Assembly (NCBI GenBank): GCA_028752905.1
Contig: JAQNBH010000011.1
Location: forward strand, 18,011,909-18,075,908
Origin: Cladorhizidae sp. MBARI D1340-BT2
Taxonomy: Eukaryota > Porifera > Demospongiae > Poecilosclerida > Cladorhizidae
DNA: 64,000 nt
Direction: 5' to 3'
Part shown: positions 10,581 to 21,213 of the stretch, one piece after another
Layout of the letters: the number at the start of each line of letters is the position of its first letter
Numbering within the stretch: the first letter of the stretch is position 1
Notes under the pieces: generated by a model
Seen by the model: only the letters and a program-made list of their open reading frames with translations
Told to the model about the DNA's origin: nothing
Database searches by the model: none
Position numbers and translations under genes: made by a program

Positions 10581-13190
10581 AAAACAACCTATTTTTTCTC
10601 ACCGAACAAAAATCAGGACAGCAGTATCTGGTGGACACGGGAGCTCAAATAAGCGTAATCCCGGCATCGCATTTTGATCGCCTCAATCACACGCTAACTC
10701 ACTTGCTTGTGGCTTGCCAATGGCACCAACATCAAAACTTATGGAACCCGCATGGTTCCTCTCAGCTTCAACCAAAGAAACTTTCAATGGAGTTTCACAA
10801 TTGCGGATGTCGCTCACCCACTGCTGAGTGCAGATTTTCTCCAGGCTCACAGCCTACTGGTGGATCTCAAGGGTAAGAGATTGGTGGATGCTGAGACGTT
10901 TTCAAGCATTCCACTGACCATCTCGACGGTCACTGCACCTGAACTGGGATCAATTGCAACAAGCACCAACAAGTACCATAAACTTCTGGCGCAGTACCCT
11001 CAGATTTCCAGACCAGAATTTTCAACCCCCACGGTAAAACATGGTGTAGAGCATTACATCCCTACTAAGGGACCACCCACTCATGCAAGGGCACGTCGTC
11101 TGGCACCAGACAAGCTCAGAATTGCAAAAGATGAGTTCAGAAAGATGGAGGATATGGGAATCGTCAGAAAGTAATCCAGCCCATGGTCTTCCCCATTACA
11201 CATGGTTCCCAAAGCCTGGAGATCTTGTGGTGACTACCGTTGCCTCAATGATGCCACAACACCTGACAGATATCCGGTTCCGCATATTCAGGATTTTTCG
11301 GCTCACCTCTCAGGTTGCAAGTTTTTTTTGAAAATAGACCTAGTCTGGGGATACAACCAAATACCTGTTTCGAAAGAGGACATCCCCAAAACTGCGGTCA
11401 TCACACCATTCGGCCTTTATGAATTCCTCCGTATGCCTTTTGGGTTAAAAAATGCTGCACAAGCATTTCAGCGCCTTATGGACATGGCATGCGGAGGCCT
11501 CAATTTTCTCTTTGTGTATTTGGATGATATCCTGGTGGCAAGCACAACGGAAAGAGAACATGCACAACACCTCACCCAGTTGTTTGATCGTCTCTCGGAA
11601 TATGGCCTTGTCATCAATACCTTGAAATGCCAAAGGCAATTGGACTTCCTTGGCCACAGGATCTCATCAACTGGTTCCGTACCACTCCCCATCAAAGTGG
11701 ACACCATTAGCAACTTTGCTCAACCAACAACAGTCAAAGGGCTGCAAGAATTCGTGGGAATGATAAATTTTTACAATCGTTTCGTCCCGGCAGCTGCACA
11801 GATCATGCGACCCCTTTATCAAGCCTTGGCAGGTAAACCAAGAACCCTAACTTGGACGGCAGGCATGATCCAGGCTTTTCAGGGGGCAAAACAGGCATTG
11901 GCAAGGGTAGTCCTCCTCCATCATCCCACAGAGAGGGCACCAGTGGCACTCACTGTTGATGCATCGGCCATCGCTGTGGGAGCAGCGTTGGAACAGTGGT
12001 CAGAAGGTACCTGGAAGCCAATAGCATTTTTCAGTAAACAGTTGAGGGCACCTGAACTCAAATACAGTGCTTTTGACAGAGAGCTGCTAGCACTCTATTT
12101 GGCAATTCGACATTTCCGTTACTTTCTTGAGGGAAGACCATTTATTGCCTTTACTGACCACAAGCCATTAACATTCGCTTTTGCCAAGGCCACAGATCCT
12201 TGGTCTTCCAGGCAGCAACGCCATCTGGCCTATATTTCAGAGTTTACGACAGATGTCAGACACATAGAAGGGAAACAGAACAAGGTTGCAGATGCACTTT
12301 CGAGGACAACTGTGACCTCCGTCGATGCAGTACTACCTCTCATAGACTACTTCGAAATTGCTAAGGCACAAGCTCAGGACATTGAAACCAAAGCATACAG
12401 GACAGCTATTACGGGCCTTAAACTAGAAGACATAGCTCTGGGACCATCCAAAATCACTCTGTTGTGCGATACGTCCACTGACAAGGCACGGCCTATTATT
12501 CCCCTACCCTGGCGCAGAAAGATTTTTGAGCTGATCCATGGCCTCTCACACCCTTCTATACGTACCACACGTCGCATCATCATGGACCGCTTTGTGTGGC
12601 ATGGCATCAGTAAACAGATCACATCCTGGGCAAGGTCTTGCATTGCTTGTCAGGCCTCTAAGATCCAACAGCATATCCGATCACCTCTAGCAGATTTCAA
12701 AGTTCCAGACAAGAGATTTGACCACATCAATGTCGACATTGTCAGACCCCTACCCTTATCGCAAGGATACACATACCTGTTCACCATGGTAGACAGGACA
12801 ACAAGTGGCCAGAGGCGATTCCAATGGCTAATTCCACTGCTATAACCTGTGCTAGAGCTCTCATCTCTAATTGGATCGCAAGATTTGGATTACCAACTGA
12901 CATTACATCGGATAGGGGCCCTCAGTTTACTTCAGAGCTGTGGTCAGCTATCACACAACTACTTGGCACCCAAATTCATCGCACAACTGCATATCACCCG
13001 CAGGCCAATCGCCTAGTAGAAAGATTTCATAGACACATGAAGTCATCTCTGAAGGCTAGACTTAAGGGACCAAACTGGGTAGATGAACTACCATGGGTAC
13101 TGCTGGGTATCAGAACGGCTCCCAAGGAGGACCTGAATTGCTCCACCGCTGAGTTAGTTTATGGTACTTCTTCACTGCCTGCTCAACCAT
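10580..13190 (+). pseudogene. Pol of gypsy element A (PR-RT-RNase H-integrase), broken and 3' truncated
   Basis: The order is: protease with YLVDTGAQISVIP (10625-10665); reverse transcriptase with CGDYRCLND and the active site FVYLDDILVAS (11510-11545); RNase H with VDASAIAVGAALE and FTDHKPLTFAF (11950-12185); integrase zinc finger (HGLSHPSIRTTRR, CIACQ, 12535-12660); then the catalytic core. Breaks include frame changes between about 10560 and 10860, a stop at 11172-11174, and a one-base loss near 12810 that splits the integrase core. The sequence leaves the gypsy alignment at about 13175-13200, just where the C-terminal end of an oppositely oriented transposase begins. The integrase tail and 3' LTR are missing. 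Confidence 0.9.
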
Positions 13191-16100
13191 TTTTCCAGCA
13201 GTGTGTCCCTCTCTGCAAGTTTTCTCGTAGTTCCTAATATTGTCCACAGTCACGGAGTCAAGAGCTGGTTCAATGATCTTCCTCAGTCCCGGTATATAGG
13301 GTAAAGTTTGTGTATGTGCGTGTTGCCTGTCCCCAAACCTTCTCTATTGGGTTCATGTCTCAGTGAAATTAGGGGATGAAGTGCACAGGATGATGACAAG
13401 CAGCCGAATTCATCTCAACTATTGTCTTCTCCACTCGGAAATCTTCATGATCAACGAGAATTATCCTCATGTCAGGAGCCTTCAAGGTGAAAGTGTTGAT
13501 GCCACGTTGCTCCAACACCGGCTTCGTTACCTTGGGAATTCCATTGCTGACTAATTTCTGTACCTTGCCCCCCCCCGAAATCATGTCTCTCACCACAGCT
13601 TGAGCACCACCAGGTCTAAACTGTGTCCCTTATCATAGCTTGAGCACCACCAGGTCTAATGTGTGTCCCTCATCACTGCTTGAGCACCACCAGGTCTAAC
13701 ATGTGTCTCTCATCACTGCTTGAGCACCACCAGGTCTAACATGTGTCCCTCATCACAGCTTGAGCACCACCAGGTCTAACATGTGTCCCTCACCACAGCT
13801 TGAGCACCACCAGGTCTAACATGTGTCCCTCATCACAGCTTGAGCACCACCAGGTCTAACATGTGTCCCTCATCACAGCTTGAGCACCACCAGGTCTAAC
13901 ATATGTCCCTCATCACAGCTTGAGCACCACCAGGTCTAACATGTGTCTCTCATCACAGCTTGAGCACCACCAGGTCTAACATGTGTCCCTCATCACAGCG
14001 TGAGCACCACCAGGTCTAATGTGTGTCCATCATCATAGCTTGAGCACCATCAGGTATAACATGTGTCCCTCATGACAGCTTGAGCACCACCAGGTCTAAC
14101 ATGTGCCCCTCATCACAGCTTGAGCACCATCAGGTCTAACATGTGTCCCTCATCACAGCTTGAGCACCACCAGGTCTAACATGTGCCCCTCATCACAGCT
14201 TGAGCACCATCAGGTCTAACATGTGTCCCTCATCACAGCTTGAGCACCACCAGGTCTAGTGTGTCCCTCATCACAGCTTGAGCACCATAAGGTCTAACAT
14301 GTGTCCCTCATCACAGCTTGAGCACCACCAGGTCTAACATGTGTCCCTCATCACAGCTTGAGCACCACCAGGTCTAACATGTGCCCCTCATCACAGCTTG
14401 AGCACCATCAGGTCTAACATGTGTCCCTCATCACAGCTTGAGCACCACCAGGTCTAGTGTGTGTCCCTCATCACAGCTTGAGCACCATAAGGTCTAACAT
14501 GTCCCTCATCACTGCTTGAGCTCCACCAGGTCTAACATGTGTCCCTCATCACAGCTTGAGCACCACCAGGTCTAACATGTGCCCCTCATCACAGCTTGAG
14601 CACCACCAGGTCTAGTGTTTGTACCTCATCACAGCTTGAGCACCACCAGGTCTAACATGTGCCCCTCATCACAGCTTGAGCACCACCAGGTCTAGTGTGT
14701 GTCCCTCATCACAGCTTGAGCGCCACCAGGTCTAACATGTGTCCCTCATCACAGCTTGAGCACCACCAGGTCTAACGTTCATTCTGTTCTCATTGAGAGC
14801 GTCTGAGGCATAGGCTTTGTGGCAGCTGCTCTGGTCAAAGAGCCACACAAGTGTGTGCATTGCAGGAGGATACTTGAACTCTGCAGACTTTGGAGCTCTC
14901 TCAATCTGATTCATAAACTTCTCTCCAGTCCAATATCCTGCTCATACGGCACCATATATACTCAAACAGCTCTCTTGCCTCCCATGGAAAGTCTGGCCTG
15001 ACAACTTCTTAACTCCTCTGGCGAGTGTTGCAAATATCCATCATGTTCATCAATGAAGTCGCTGACCATAATCCCATAATCCTTGGTTTTGGGGAGAATA
15101 GCTGGCTTGTCAGCCGAGCCCCACATCCATATCCGAGCTTCATTGACATTGAATATAGATTCTTCATGATAAATCATGATTAGCTTCTGGTTATTCTGTT
15201 CAGATGGTGGTATGGTCAGCAAAGATGGGAAAGGGGGGAGTTTATCCGCTACACAGTGGTCTGGGCTGGTTTACTTCGATACTCTTCCAACACCTTCAAA
15301 TATTCCCTACGGTATTTCACCACATCTTCCAGTTCGTGACCATCGATGTAGACCCCCTTCTTGTGGGACATCAGCTTGAAACCCAAGCGATGTAACCAGT
15401 GAACTGCAGTTCAAAGTGAGATGGAGCGGGGGAGATGTGGTAGCAAGAGATGGCTAGGAAGAAGAGCCAAATTGACATATTCACAAAAATCTAACGCAGT
15501 CATGTTTGGCTCTCCCTTCTTAAAAGCATTCCACGAACCCACTTGTAGCACTCTCTCTCAAGTTTTCATCGCTCAGCACTAAGAGACGATCCTTCCTTTG
15601 CTGACTCTCCTTCATTCTAAACTTGTTTTCAAAGAACTCTTTCCGATAACCCCTGATAGTTCTCTCGTGAACCCCTATAATATATATATAGCACATTATA
15701 TATATATGTTAAAAAAACACCTGTAATACTTCCAGACTCCTGTGCTGCATCCATCTTGTTCATCTTCTGTCTGTTCTGGAAGCTCTCATAGAGAGGCACA
15801 GATAGCATCTTACGCTGCTCTAGAGACAGAGTTAGTATCCATTCATGAAATGCTTCTTGGGGGTCAGTATATTCATCTTCCTCTTCTGCATCTCCATCAG
15901 GATCTTCCTCTACATCTCTGTTTTCATGGTGCTGGTCATTATCACCATTGGTGGGTGGTGGCACTTCTAGTGCAGATTGTACTGGTACTGGTGACTAAGG
16001 TTGCTGAATATGAAGAGCCTCTCTGCCTTCTAGTTCTACAGGTGCAGATCGTCCTGCTACAGGTGACTCAGGTTGCTGCCTCTAAAGAGCTTCTCTGCCT

Positions 16101-16240
16101 TCATTGCCTTGCTGTTCTTTTGAGCACTTTGCTATTCTCGTGCACTCAGCTTTGGTATCACTTCTCCACTTTTTCCCCCACCTACTACTAATCTTAGGAC
16201 GATCGCTTATTGCTAGAAAGAACAAAAGGCGAAATGTAGA
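13178..16240 (-). pseudogene. DDE transposase (NPIE..WG type), interrupted by a minisatellite
   Basis: Read leftwards. An acidic N-terminal part (EDPDGDAEEEDEYTDPQEAF) lies near 15860-15910. Next comes a module with GVYIDGHELEDVVKYRREYL at about 15290-15350. The first catalytic region is MIYHEESIF (15160-15185), with HEE where HDE is usual in the relatives I remember, then GSADKPAILPKTKDYGIMVS. VWLFDQSSCHKAYAS follows near 14815-14860. The frame resumes after the minisatellite with VTKPVLEQRGIN and DMRIILVDHEDFR (13440-13530), and the final catalytic box MNPIEKVWGQ is at about 13323-13352. The NPIE..W box places it in the broad IS630/Tc1/mariner group, subfamily unknown. Several stops and frame changes are present. 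Introns are possible, for example near 15650-15720. Confidence 0.75.
13580..14776. repeat. 40-bp minisatellite derived from transposase coding sequence, about 30 copies
   Basis: The unit on the minus strand is AGACCTGGTGGTGCTCAAGC followed by TGTGATGAGGGACACATGTT. The first copy in the coding direction (14740-14785) still encodes VRPGGAQAVMRDT in frame with the upstream transposase, and the last copy (13580-13620) runs in frame into the downstream part. Because 40 is not a multiple of three, each unit shifts the frame. Unit variants (TGTGTCCCT, TGTGCCCCT, CACCAT, AGTGTGT) form partial higher-order blocks between 14100 and 14720. Confidence 0.95.
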
Positions 16241-16888
16241 AACTAATGTGAAAAATGTTAATAAACATGACTCAAATGCGGGCCATAGAAATATAATACA
16301 AAAATGCACACACTTCTTGAAGTGTCTAGAATGTTGTATTTCAACAGCTTACCAAATAGCATGCGTTTTCCCGTATATTTTGATATAAACATGAATGTAC
16401 ACTGTATAACCAGATTTTTATGAAATTTTGAAAAATTTGATGGCAAGCACTATATAAGCATTGGCACATAAGTTACATGTAGTTTCTCAGCAATCCAATA
16501 CATATGCAGGTTTCACAAGTAGTTTACCAGGATATTTTAAGGCATCTGCCATAACTATTGGCTCATGAACAAGATTCTCAGTAAATCAACTCTTCTTTGT
16601 AAATAAAACATGTAGCAGCTGCTGAATCTTTTTGACTAGGCTCAAAATTGTGCTGACAAGTGTGTTTACTGTGTTGATCATCCTTTATGATTTTAGGGTG
16701 TTTGACTCAATTTAGAAACAGATGCAAAAATTTGGTTGTAAAATTGACTTATTATGCAATATATTTGCAATATATTTGTGGGAAAAAGTCGAGGTACACA
16801 GATCAAAGATATATAATTATAATTATATTAAATATCACAGTTAATAATTGTTGTTTTGTGCTGCAGGTTTGGCTGTTGCTACTTTAGC
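16241..16888. other. Non-coding stretch, no gene seen
   Basis: AT-rich sequence downstream of the minus-strand transposase N-terminus. It would include that element's end, but I could not identify terminal repeats. Confidence 0.4.
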
Positions 16889-17129
16889 GAAGCATTCAAG
16901 AAACACTGAAGTTGTTTTTTGGAGCTAAATTTGCTCTTTTGGTTGCTAATGAGCTCCAGAGTGAGTCATGAGCTTTGGTTTTGTGTGGGTGTGTTTTGCA
17001 TCCACCGTGCATATTAATAGTGAAGGACACACTGGGAGTCTTTATGAGGCTAATAGTTGTTGGGAGGTGGGGGCTATTTATGATTTAAAATAGTGGGTAA
17101 AACTAATGTAGAAGTGCTAGCGCATTCCT
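16889..17129 (+). repeat. Direct repeat P, copy 1
   Basis: Begins CATTCAAGAAACACTGAAGT and ends GAAGTGCTAGCGCATTCCT. It matches 17563-17840 over about 200 bases with small indels, including the phrases GGTTGCTAATGAGCTCCAGA and GCATCCACCGTGCATA. Its right end lies just beside the stop codon of the proposed terminal exon of the host gene (17141). Confidence 0.8.
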
Positions 17130-17140
17130 TAATATATAGA

Positions 17141-17239
17141 TTAAAAATATATATTGCTATATTCATGTACCACATCATGTGCAATGAGAGACAGTCCATC
17201 ATGTAGTTCATCACCAACAGGATCCGGCTCCTGAAGAGT
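17141..17239 (-). CDS. Proposed host membrane protein, terminal exon (cytoplasmic tail)
   Basis: A TGTGTAG acceptor at 17240-17246 is followed, in phase 0, by a 32-codon open frame ending in TAA at 17141. It reads TLQEPDPVGDELHDGLSLIA and then HDVVHEYSNIYF. The tail is acidic and ends with tyrosines in a YSNI context that fits a YxxPhi sorting signal or an SH2-ligand type site. Phase 0 matches the end of the small exon at 23782-23820. Additional exons could lie between them. The assignment rests on phase, order and composition, not on recognised homology. Confidence 0.45.
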   Translation of the reverse strand, partial: TLQEPDPVGDELHDGLSLIAHDVVHEYSNIYF

Positions 17240-17313
17240 CTACACATATATATATATGATAACAACTAACATGTACAAGACAAAACATTTACTTAAAAAC
17301 AAGCAGAAATCCC

Positions 17314-17322
<9 letters not shown>

Positions 17323-17346
<24 letters not shown>
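17323..17346. repeat. (AAC)n microsatellite
   Basis: A pure AAC run of about eight units, followed by AATGG. Confidence 0.9.
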
Positions 17347-17348
<2 letters not shown>

Positions 17349-17562
17349 GTTTGCTTTAAAATAAAAATTTTATAACTTAAGATTTAGAGGATCTTTACCT
17401 AAAATGTTAATTATTTAGGGTGTAAATGTGTTTGTTGTCTACATTGGTATATAGTTTCCTTTCTCAGTTTATCTATTTTTAAACAAAACTTCTCTCTCTA
17501 TGTCAGTCTGTTCTATTAACTATCGTCACAAGAGTAAGTTGCTTATAGAAAACCAACAAGTG

Positions 17563-17840
17563 TCATTCGTTCAAGAAACACTGAAGTTGTTTTGGGAGCC
17601 AAAATTGCTCTTTTGGTTGCTAATGAGCTCCAGAGTGAGTTATGAGCTTTGCTTTTGTGTGGTGTGTTTGGCATCCACCGTGCATAATAATAGTGAAGGA
17701 TTCAGGACACACTGGGAGTCTTTATGGAGCTAATATTGACCAAACCACAAGAGGGTACCAATTTGAGCAATTTTTGGGTGGTGGTTGGGATTGGGGGGGG
17801 GGGGGGGGGGGGGGAATATAGAAGTGCTAGCGCATTCCCT
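17563..17840 (+). repeat. Direct repeat P, copy 2
   Basis: Second copy of the 16889-17129 repeat, about 675 bases downstream. It contains an additional G-run of about 27 bases near 17788-17814 and an unrelated insertion (GACCAAACCACAAGAGGGTA) absent from copy 1. Confidence 0.8.
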
Positions 17841-17924
17841 AATCTTCAAAGTTCAGAACAACACTTTATTCTACCACATTTCCTAAGCTTTTTACAAGGC
17901 AATTTAGCATGCATAATACAGCAG

Positions 17925-18213
17925 TGAGAGTTTAACTTTGTAGACATGCATGTAGTCTAACAGTGAGAGTTCAACTTTGTAGGCATGCATGTAGTCCAAC
18001 AGTGAAAGTTGAACTTTGTAGGCATGTATGTAGTCCAACAGTGAGAGTTGAACTTTGTAGACATGCATGTAGTCTAACAGTGAGAGTTCAACTTTGTAGA
18101 CATGCATGTAGTCCAACATTGAGAGGTGAACTTTGTAGACATGCATGTAGTCCAACAGTGAGAGTTGAACTTTGTAGACATGCATGTAGTCCAACAGTGA
18201 GAATTGAACTTTG
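17925..18213. repeat. 39-bp minisatellite, about 7 copies
   Basis: The unit is CAGTGAGAGTTGAACTTTGT then AGACATGCATGTAGTCCAA. At 39 bp (13 codons) it is open in several frames on both strands. Those repetitive peptides are by-products; no start, splice or regulatory context supports a protein. Confidence 0.93.
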
Positions 18214-18216
18214 AAG

Positions 18217-18545
18217 GTGGGGCCCTCTCATCAACCCTTAGGTAGCCTTTCTGACCGTTTCATCATCCCTTAGTGCCCTCTCTGACTGTTCCATCATCCC
18301 TTAGGTGGGGCCCTCTTTGACTGTTCCATCATCCCTTAGGTGGGGCTTTCTCTGACGGCACATCTCTTAGGCTGGGCTCTCTCTGACTGATCCATCCCCT
18401 ACGTGGGGCCTCTTTTATTGTTCCATCCTTTAGGTAGGGCCCTCTCTGACTGTTCCATCCCTCAGGTGGGGCCCTCTCTGACTGTTCCATCACTGACATG
18501 GGCCCTCTCTGAATGTTCCATAATCCTTTAGGTGGGCTCTCTCTC
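18217..18545. repeat. Degenerate minisatellite, about 33-36 bp
   Basis: Repeats of GGTGGGGCCCTCTCTGACTG followed by TTCCATCATCCCTTA, with many substitutions and length changes, about nine copies. Confidence 0.85.
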
Positions 18546-18547
18546 AC

Positions 18548-18660
18548 TTGGGTGGCCCACTGAGCTCATGGGTAGATCACTGAGTTGAGGGTCTGCTCTT
18601 ATTCTTCTTGATTCACATGAGTGGCCCACTGAGCTGAGGGTCTGCTCTTATTCATATGGG
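18548..18660 (-). repeat. Isolated inverted copies of the 49-bp satellite found at 51-54 kb
   Basis: The reverse complement reads GAATAAGAGCAGACCCTCAG and AGCTCAGTGGGCCACTCATG, which is the unit of the large array at 51237-53925. About two copies are present here. Confidence 0.85.
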
Positions 18661-18737
18661 TGGCATTCTGGAGTATATGAATGCTATACAGAGTGCTAGC
18701 ATACTCTCGTGTAGGAGCTAACTTCGCACACAGAACA

Positions 18738-19141
18738 GGTCAATAATATGCCACAAGGTATTAGACATATATATCAGGCTTTTCAGCTCACCTAGTTGGC
18801 AGCTTAACCTTCAGAACATTTGATAAGATATACATGACCATCTGAAGCAAAACTATAAAGCCCCTCCCTCCCTAACAACAACAACAACAAATAAGAACAA
18901 CATAAATAAACAAACCATAACCTCTCAAAACCCAACCCCTAATCATTTCTGGCTCTGAAAACAAAACAGTTGCTATGAAATTTTGAATAAAGACTTCCAA
19001 TTTTGGTTGACTTGTCAATGAAAACTAAGCAACATTTACACGGCTGTAAAATAGCAACAAAGAAACTAAAAACATGAAAGGTTTGAAGAATGATATGAAA
19101 AACACTAGTTCATTGGTGTAGTTCAGGTATCCACTTGACTA
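18738..19141 (+). repeat. Repeat R2, copy a (empty piggyBac site)
   Basis: About 400 bases, including CAATAATATGCCACAAGG, CACCTAGTTGGCAGCTTAA and GGTTGACTTGTCAATG. It matches 22374-23740 except that the other copy carries an insertion at the TTAA. It ends directly at the TA that precedes the CAGTAGG element at 19142. Confidence 0.85.
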
Positions 19142-19220
19142 CAGTAGGAGACGAAAAAAAGTTCCAGATCCATCTCATTAATATTCCGTGGCATTTCTGA
19201 GCAAATCGTTCCAACGTCGT

Positions 19221-19496
19221 TCAAGCGCTGTTTAATAAAGACCGCGTTTCAATGGCAAAGAATCGTTTTTTTCCACGTTTCAAATCATTCGCGGTTCGTC
19301 CTCGTTTGCGTGAACCTTGTGTGCCTTCATGCTCCTGCAGCTTCTCGTTGGTTTGTCGTTTGGCAGCCTCTCGCTTCTTGTACCATTCATAATGTCGTTC
19401 TTCAGCAAAAAAGGCCTTCGATATTAATGCCAGCCTCGAAGAAATAGAGGAGCAGAAGAGGCTGACCAATGAAACGACTGTCGATAGCTCCAGCAT
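19221..19496 (-). CDS. Charged coding remnant inside CAGTAGG element
   Basis: The minus-strand frame contains EERHYEWYKKREAAKRQTNE, KLQEHEGTQGSRKRGRT and ends LLNSA before a stop close to the element end. The equivalent part of copy 2 (about 41950-42180) keeps pieces of it (KKREAAGQTK) but with frame breaks, so it was probably coding in an ancestor. The protein looks basic and helical, and its function is unknown. It may be an exon of the element's own gene. Confidence 0.35.
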   Translation of the reverse strand: MLELSTVVSLVSLFCSSISSRLALISKAFFAEERHYEWYKKREAAKRQTNEKLQEHEGTQGSRKRGRTANDLKRGKKRFFAIETRSLLNSA

Positions 19497-20010
19497 CTGC
19501 TATAGACCAAACAAGGGCTACAGCATTTCACTGCACACCATTCTGCTACGCAGGACCGCTCTAGAATAGACCTTCCAGGTAGCTCTACATTCAGCTTGTC
19601 AAACTCATGGAACAAGGAAAGCTGTCTGTCATTTCTAAAGCTTGCTAAGCTTAGTTTAGCTAACAACCTGGTTTAACCCTTTCATGGTCGGGTTAAAAAA
19701 AAAAATATTGCTACCATTACTAAAATTAACTGTATTGTCTCAAATATTTATTAAAGTCCATAGCAACCATATATTTTTGGAATCACACATAGTTACTTCA
19801 TATGTAGGTGTGGTTTATGTTGCCTAGCAACAAAGTATGTGGTTGTAATTGTGGTTTTAGTAATTAATTTTTGAATTTCAAGTAAATTATTGTTCTATTT
19901 TCAAGTATATTTTATGATAACATGTTTTATATATTTGCAGGTACACAAATTTCAACCATAATGACCAGACTGCAGCATGGAATTATGAAAAACAGAAGAA
20001 AGCTTACATA

Positions 20011-20073
20011 ACAGAGCTCAAATACCCATCAGTCACGATGAGACATCGTGACTGATGGGTATTTGAGCTCTGT
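20011..20073. repeat. Perfect 30-bp inverted repeat with 3-base loop
   Basis: The left arm starts ACAGAGCTCAAATACC (20011) and the right arm ends GGTATTTGAGCTCTGT (20073); AGA at 20041-20043 separates them. All 30 positions pair by eye. It lies inside piggyBac-like element 1. Confidence 0.95.
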
Positions 20074-20171
20074 GAGAGGTGGGACTGCTGTGACTTTGTG
20101 TAGATCCAAAAACTGTGGACATAGAAACAGATATTTTTATATTCTATACCATTTTGAACAGTAATACTTAC

Positions 20172-20402
20172 CTAAAGGCTGAGTAAGACTCTTATCACTA
20201 GAGCTGGAGCTGTCATCAGAAACTATATCTATTGGATCTTCATCTTCCTCCGTTCTTCTGAGTGACTAAGCTCAGGGTTTGCTCTGGGAAGGTAGCTCTC
20301 AACACCTTCGCCTTCAAAATCACTGTCATCCGCTTCAGAAAGGCCGAAATCGTCGTCTTCCAGTAAAAGCAGCACATTGCTAACGTTCAAGCGCTTAGCC
20401 AT
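20172..20402 (-). pseudogene. piggyBac-type transposase first exon, frameshifted
   Basis: The minus-strand ATG at 20402 opens AKRLNVSNVLLLLEDDDFGL then SEADDSDFEG. This acidic leader resembles the start of the exon in piggyBac-like element 2 and the acidic N-termini common in piggyBac transposases. A frame change near 20250 separates it from DPIDIVSDDSSSSSDK. A clear donor (TTTAG/GTAAGT) closes the exon at 20172. The DDBD catalytic part is not present in the element. Confidence 0.6.
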
Positions 20403-21037
20403 GATTTCCGTGTGAGCTTTCCGGGTTCAAAGTCCTTAGCAACCATTGCTGTCATTGTTTTGTGAATACCACGTGATAGAGCAACGTTTTAGGCGTCGTT
20501 TAATAAGATTTTTATGGGGGAAGTTCGAACGATCTATTTTTTATGAATTTTTTAACTGCGAGACTTCTTAGGGCGCTTTAAAGCGCCCGTGACCGTTAAA
20601 GGGTTAAGCTTAAAATTTATAAACTGGTTTGGCTTAGCTAAGGAAGCTTGAATGATGAGCTTGTTTTAAATTTGAAGGGTAAGCTCAAGAGCATAGCTTT
20701 GCCTAGGCTGTGGCTAGGGGCCTTGAAGGACAAGCTTAATGTAGGCTAAGGACTTTTTAAGACATAGATAATCTTTTGATTGCTTAGCAAGCTTAACTTG
20801 AGCTAGTAAAACATTTGATTTCCAAATCTTAAAGGCAAGGCAATATTACAAAAAGATATCTTCCCTTCTTGTGGCGTAGAGGATATTATATGGACTGATG
20901 AATGCAGTCAAACTCGAGATCCATAGACTTTACTAAATTCTTCCAAGGATTATTGACAGGGAGCAGCAACTGGCTATTGAATGTTATTATACTTACTCAC
21001 TGCTAGTTCATGCATATACAAAATTGCTAGGATTTTT

Positions 21038-21213
21038 GTTCACTGGTAATAAGGTTACCATAATCATTGAGCATGCATAACTATCACCAGTGACAATTAA
21101 CATCTTATCATGTTGGCTTCCACTTGTTCACTGGTAATAAGGTTACCATAATCATTGAGCATGCATAACTATCACCAGTGACAATTAACATCTTATCATG
21201 ATGTTGGCTTCCA
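21038..21213. repeat. 88-bp tandem duplication
   Basis: The segment starting GTTCACTGGTAATAAGGTTA occurs twice in a row, at 21038 and 21126. The inverted relative of this element (around 41130-41240) has it once, so the duplication happened after the copies separated. Each unit also contains TTCACTGGT and ACCAGTGA as an inverted pair. Confidence 0.9.

Larger units (their letters stand above)
19677..20603 (-). mobile_element. piggyBac-like element 1, internally deleted (927 bp)
   Basis: Flanked by TTAA on both sides (19673-19676 and 20604-20607). Ends CCCTTTCATGGTCGGG and, reverse complemented, CCCTTTAACGGTCACGG. The second copy of the host repeat has a single TTAA at the same place (CCTGGTTTAAGC, read on the minus strand at about 41724-41735), an empty-site proof of insertion. 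It retains a transposase-type first exon and lacks the catalytic region, so it would depend on a transposase supplied elsewhere. A palindrome GGCGCTTTAAAGCGCC sits just inside the right end. Confidence 0.9.

Noticed and set aside
13580..14776. A CRISPR-like array (regular 40-bp period)
   Set aside because: There are no unique spacers; the whole 40 bp repeats, and it derives from the flanking transposase coding sequence.
17904..18214. 13-residue repeat proteins (DYMHVYKV.LSLL)
   Set aside because: The 39-bp unit is a multiple of three, so any frame without a stop stays open; no supporting signals.
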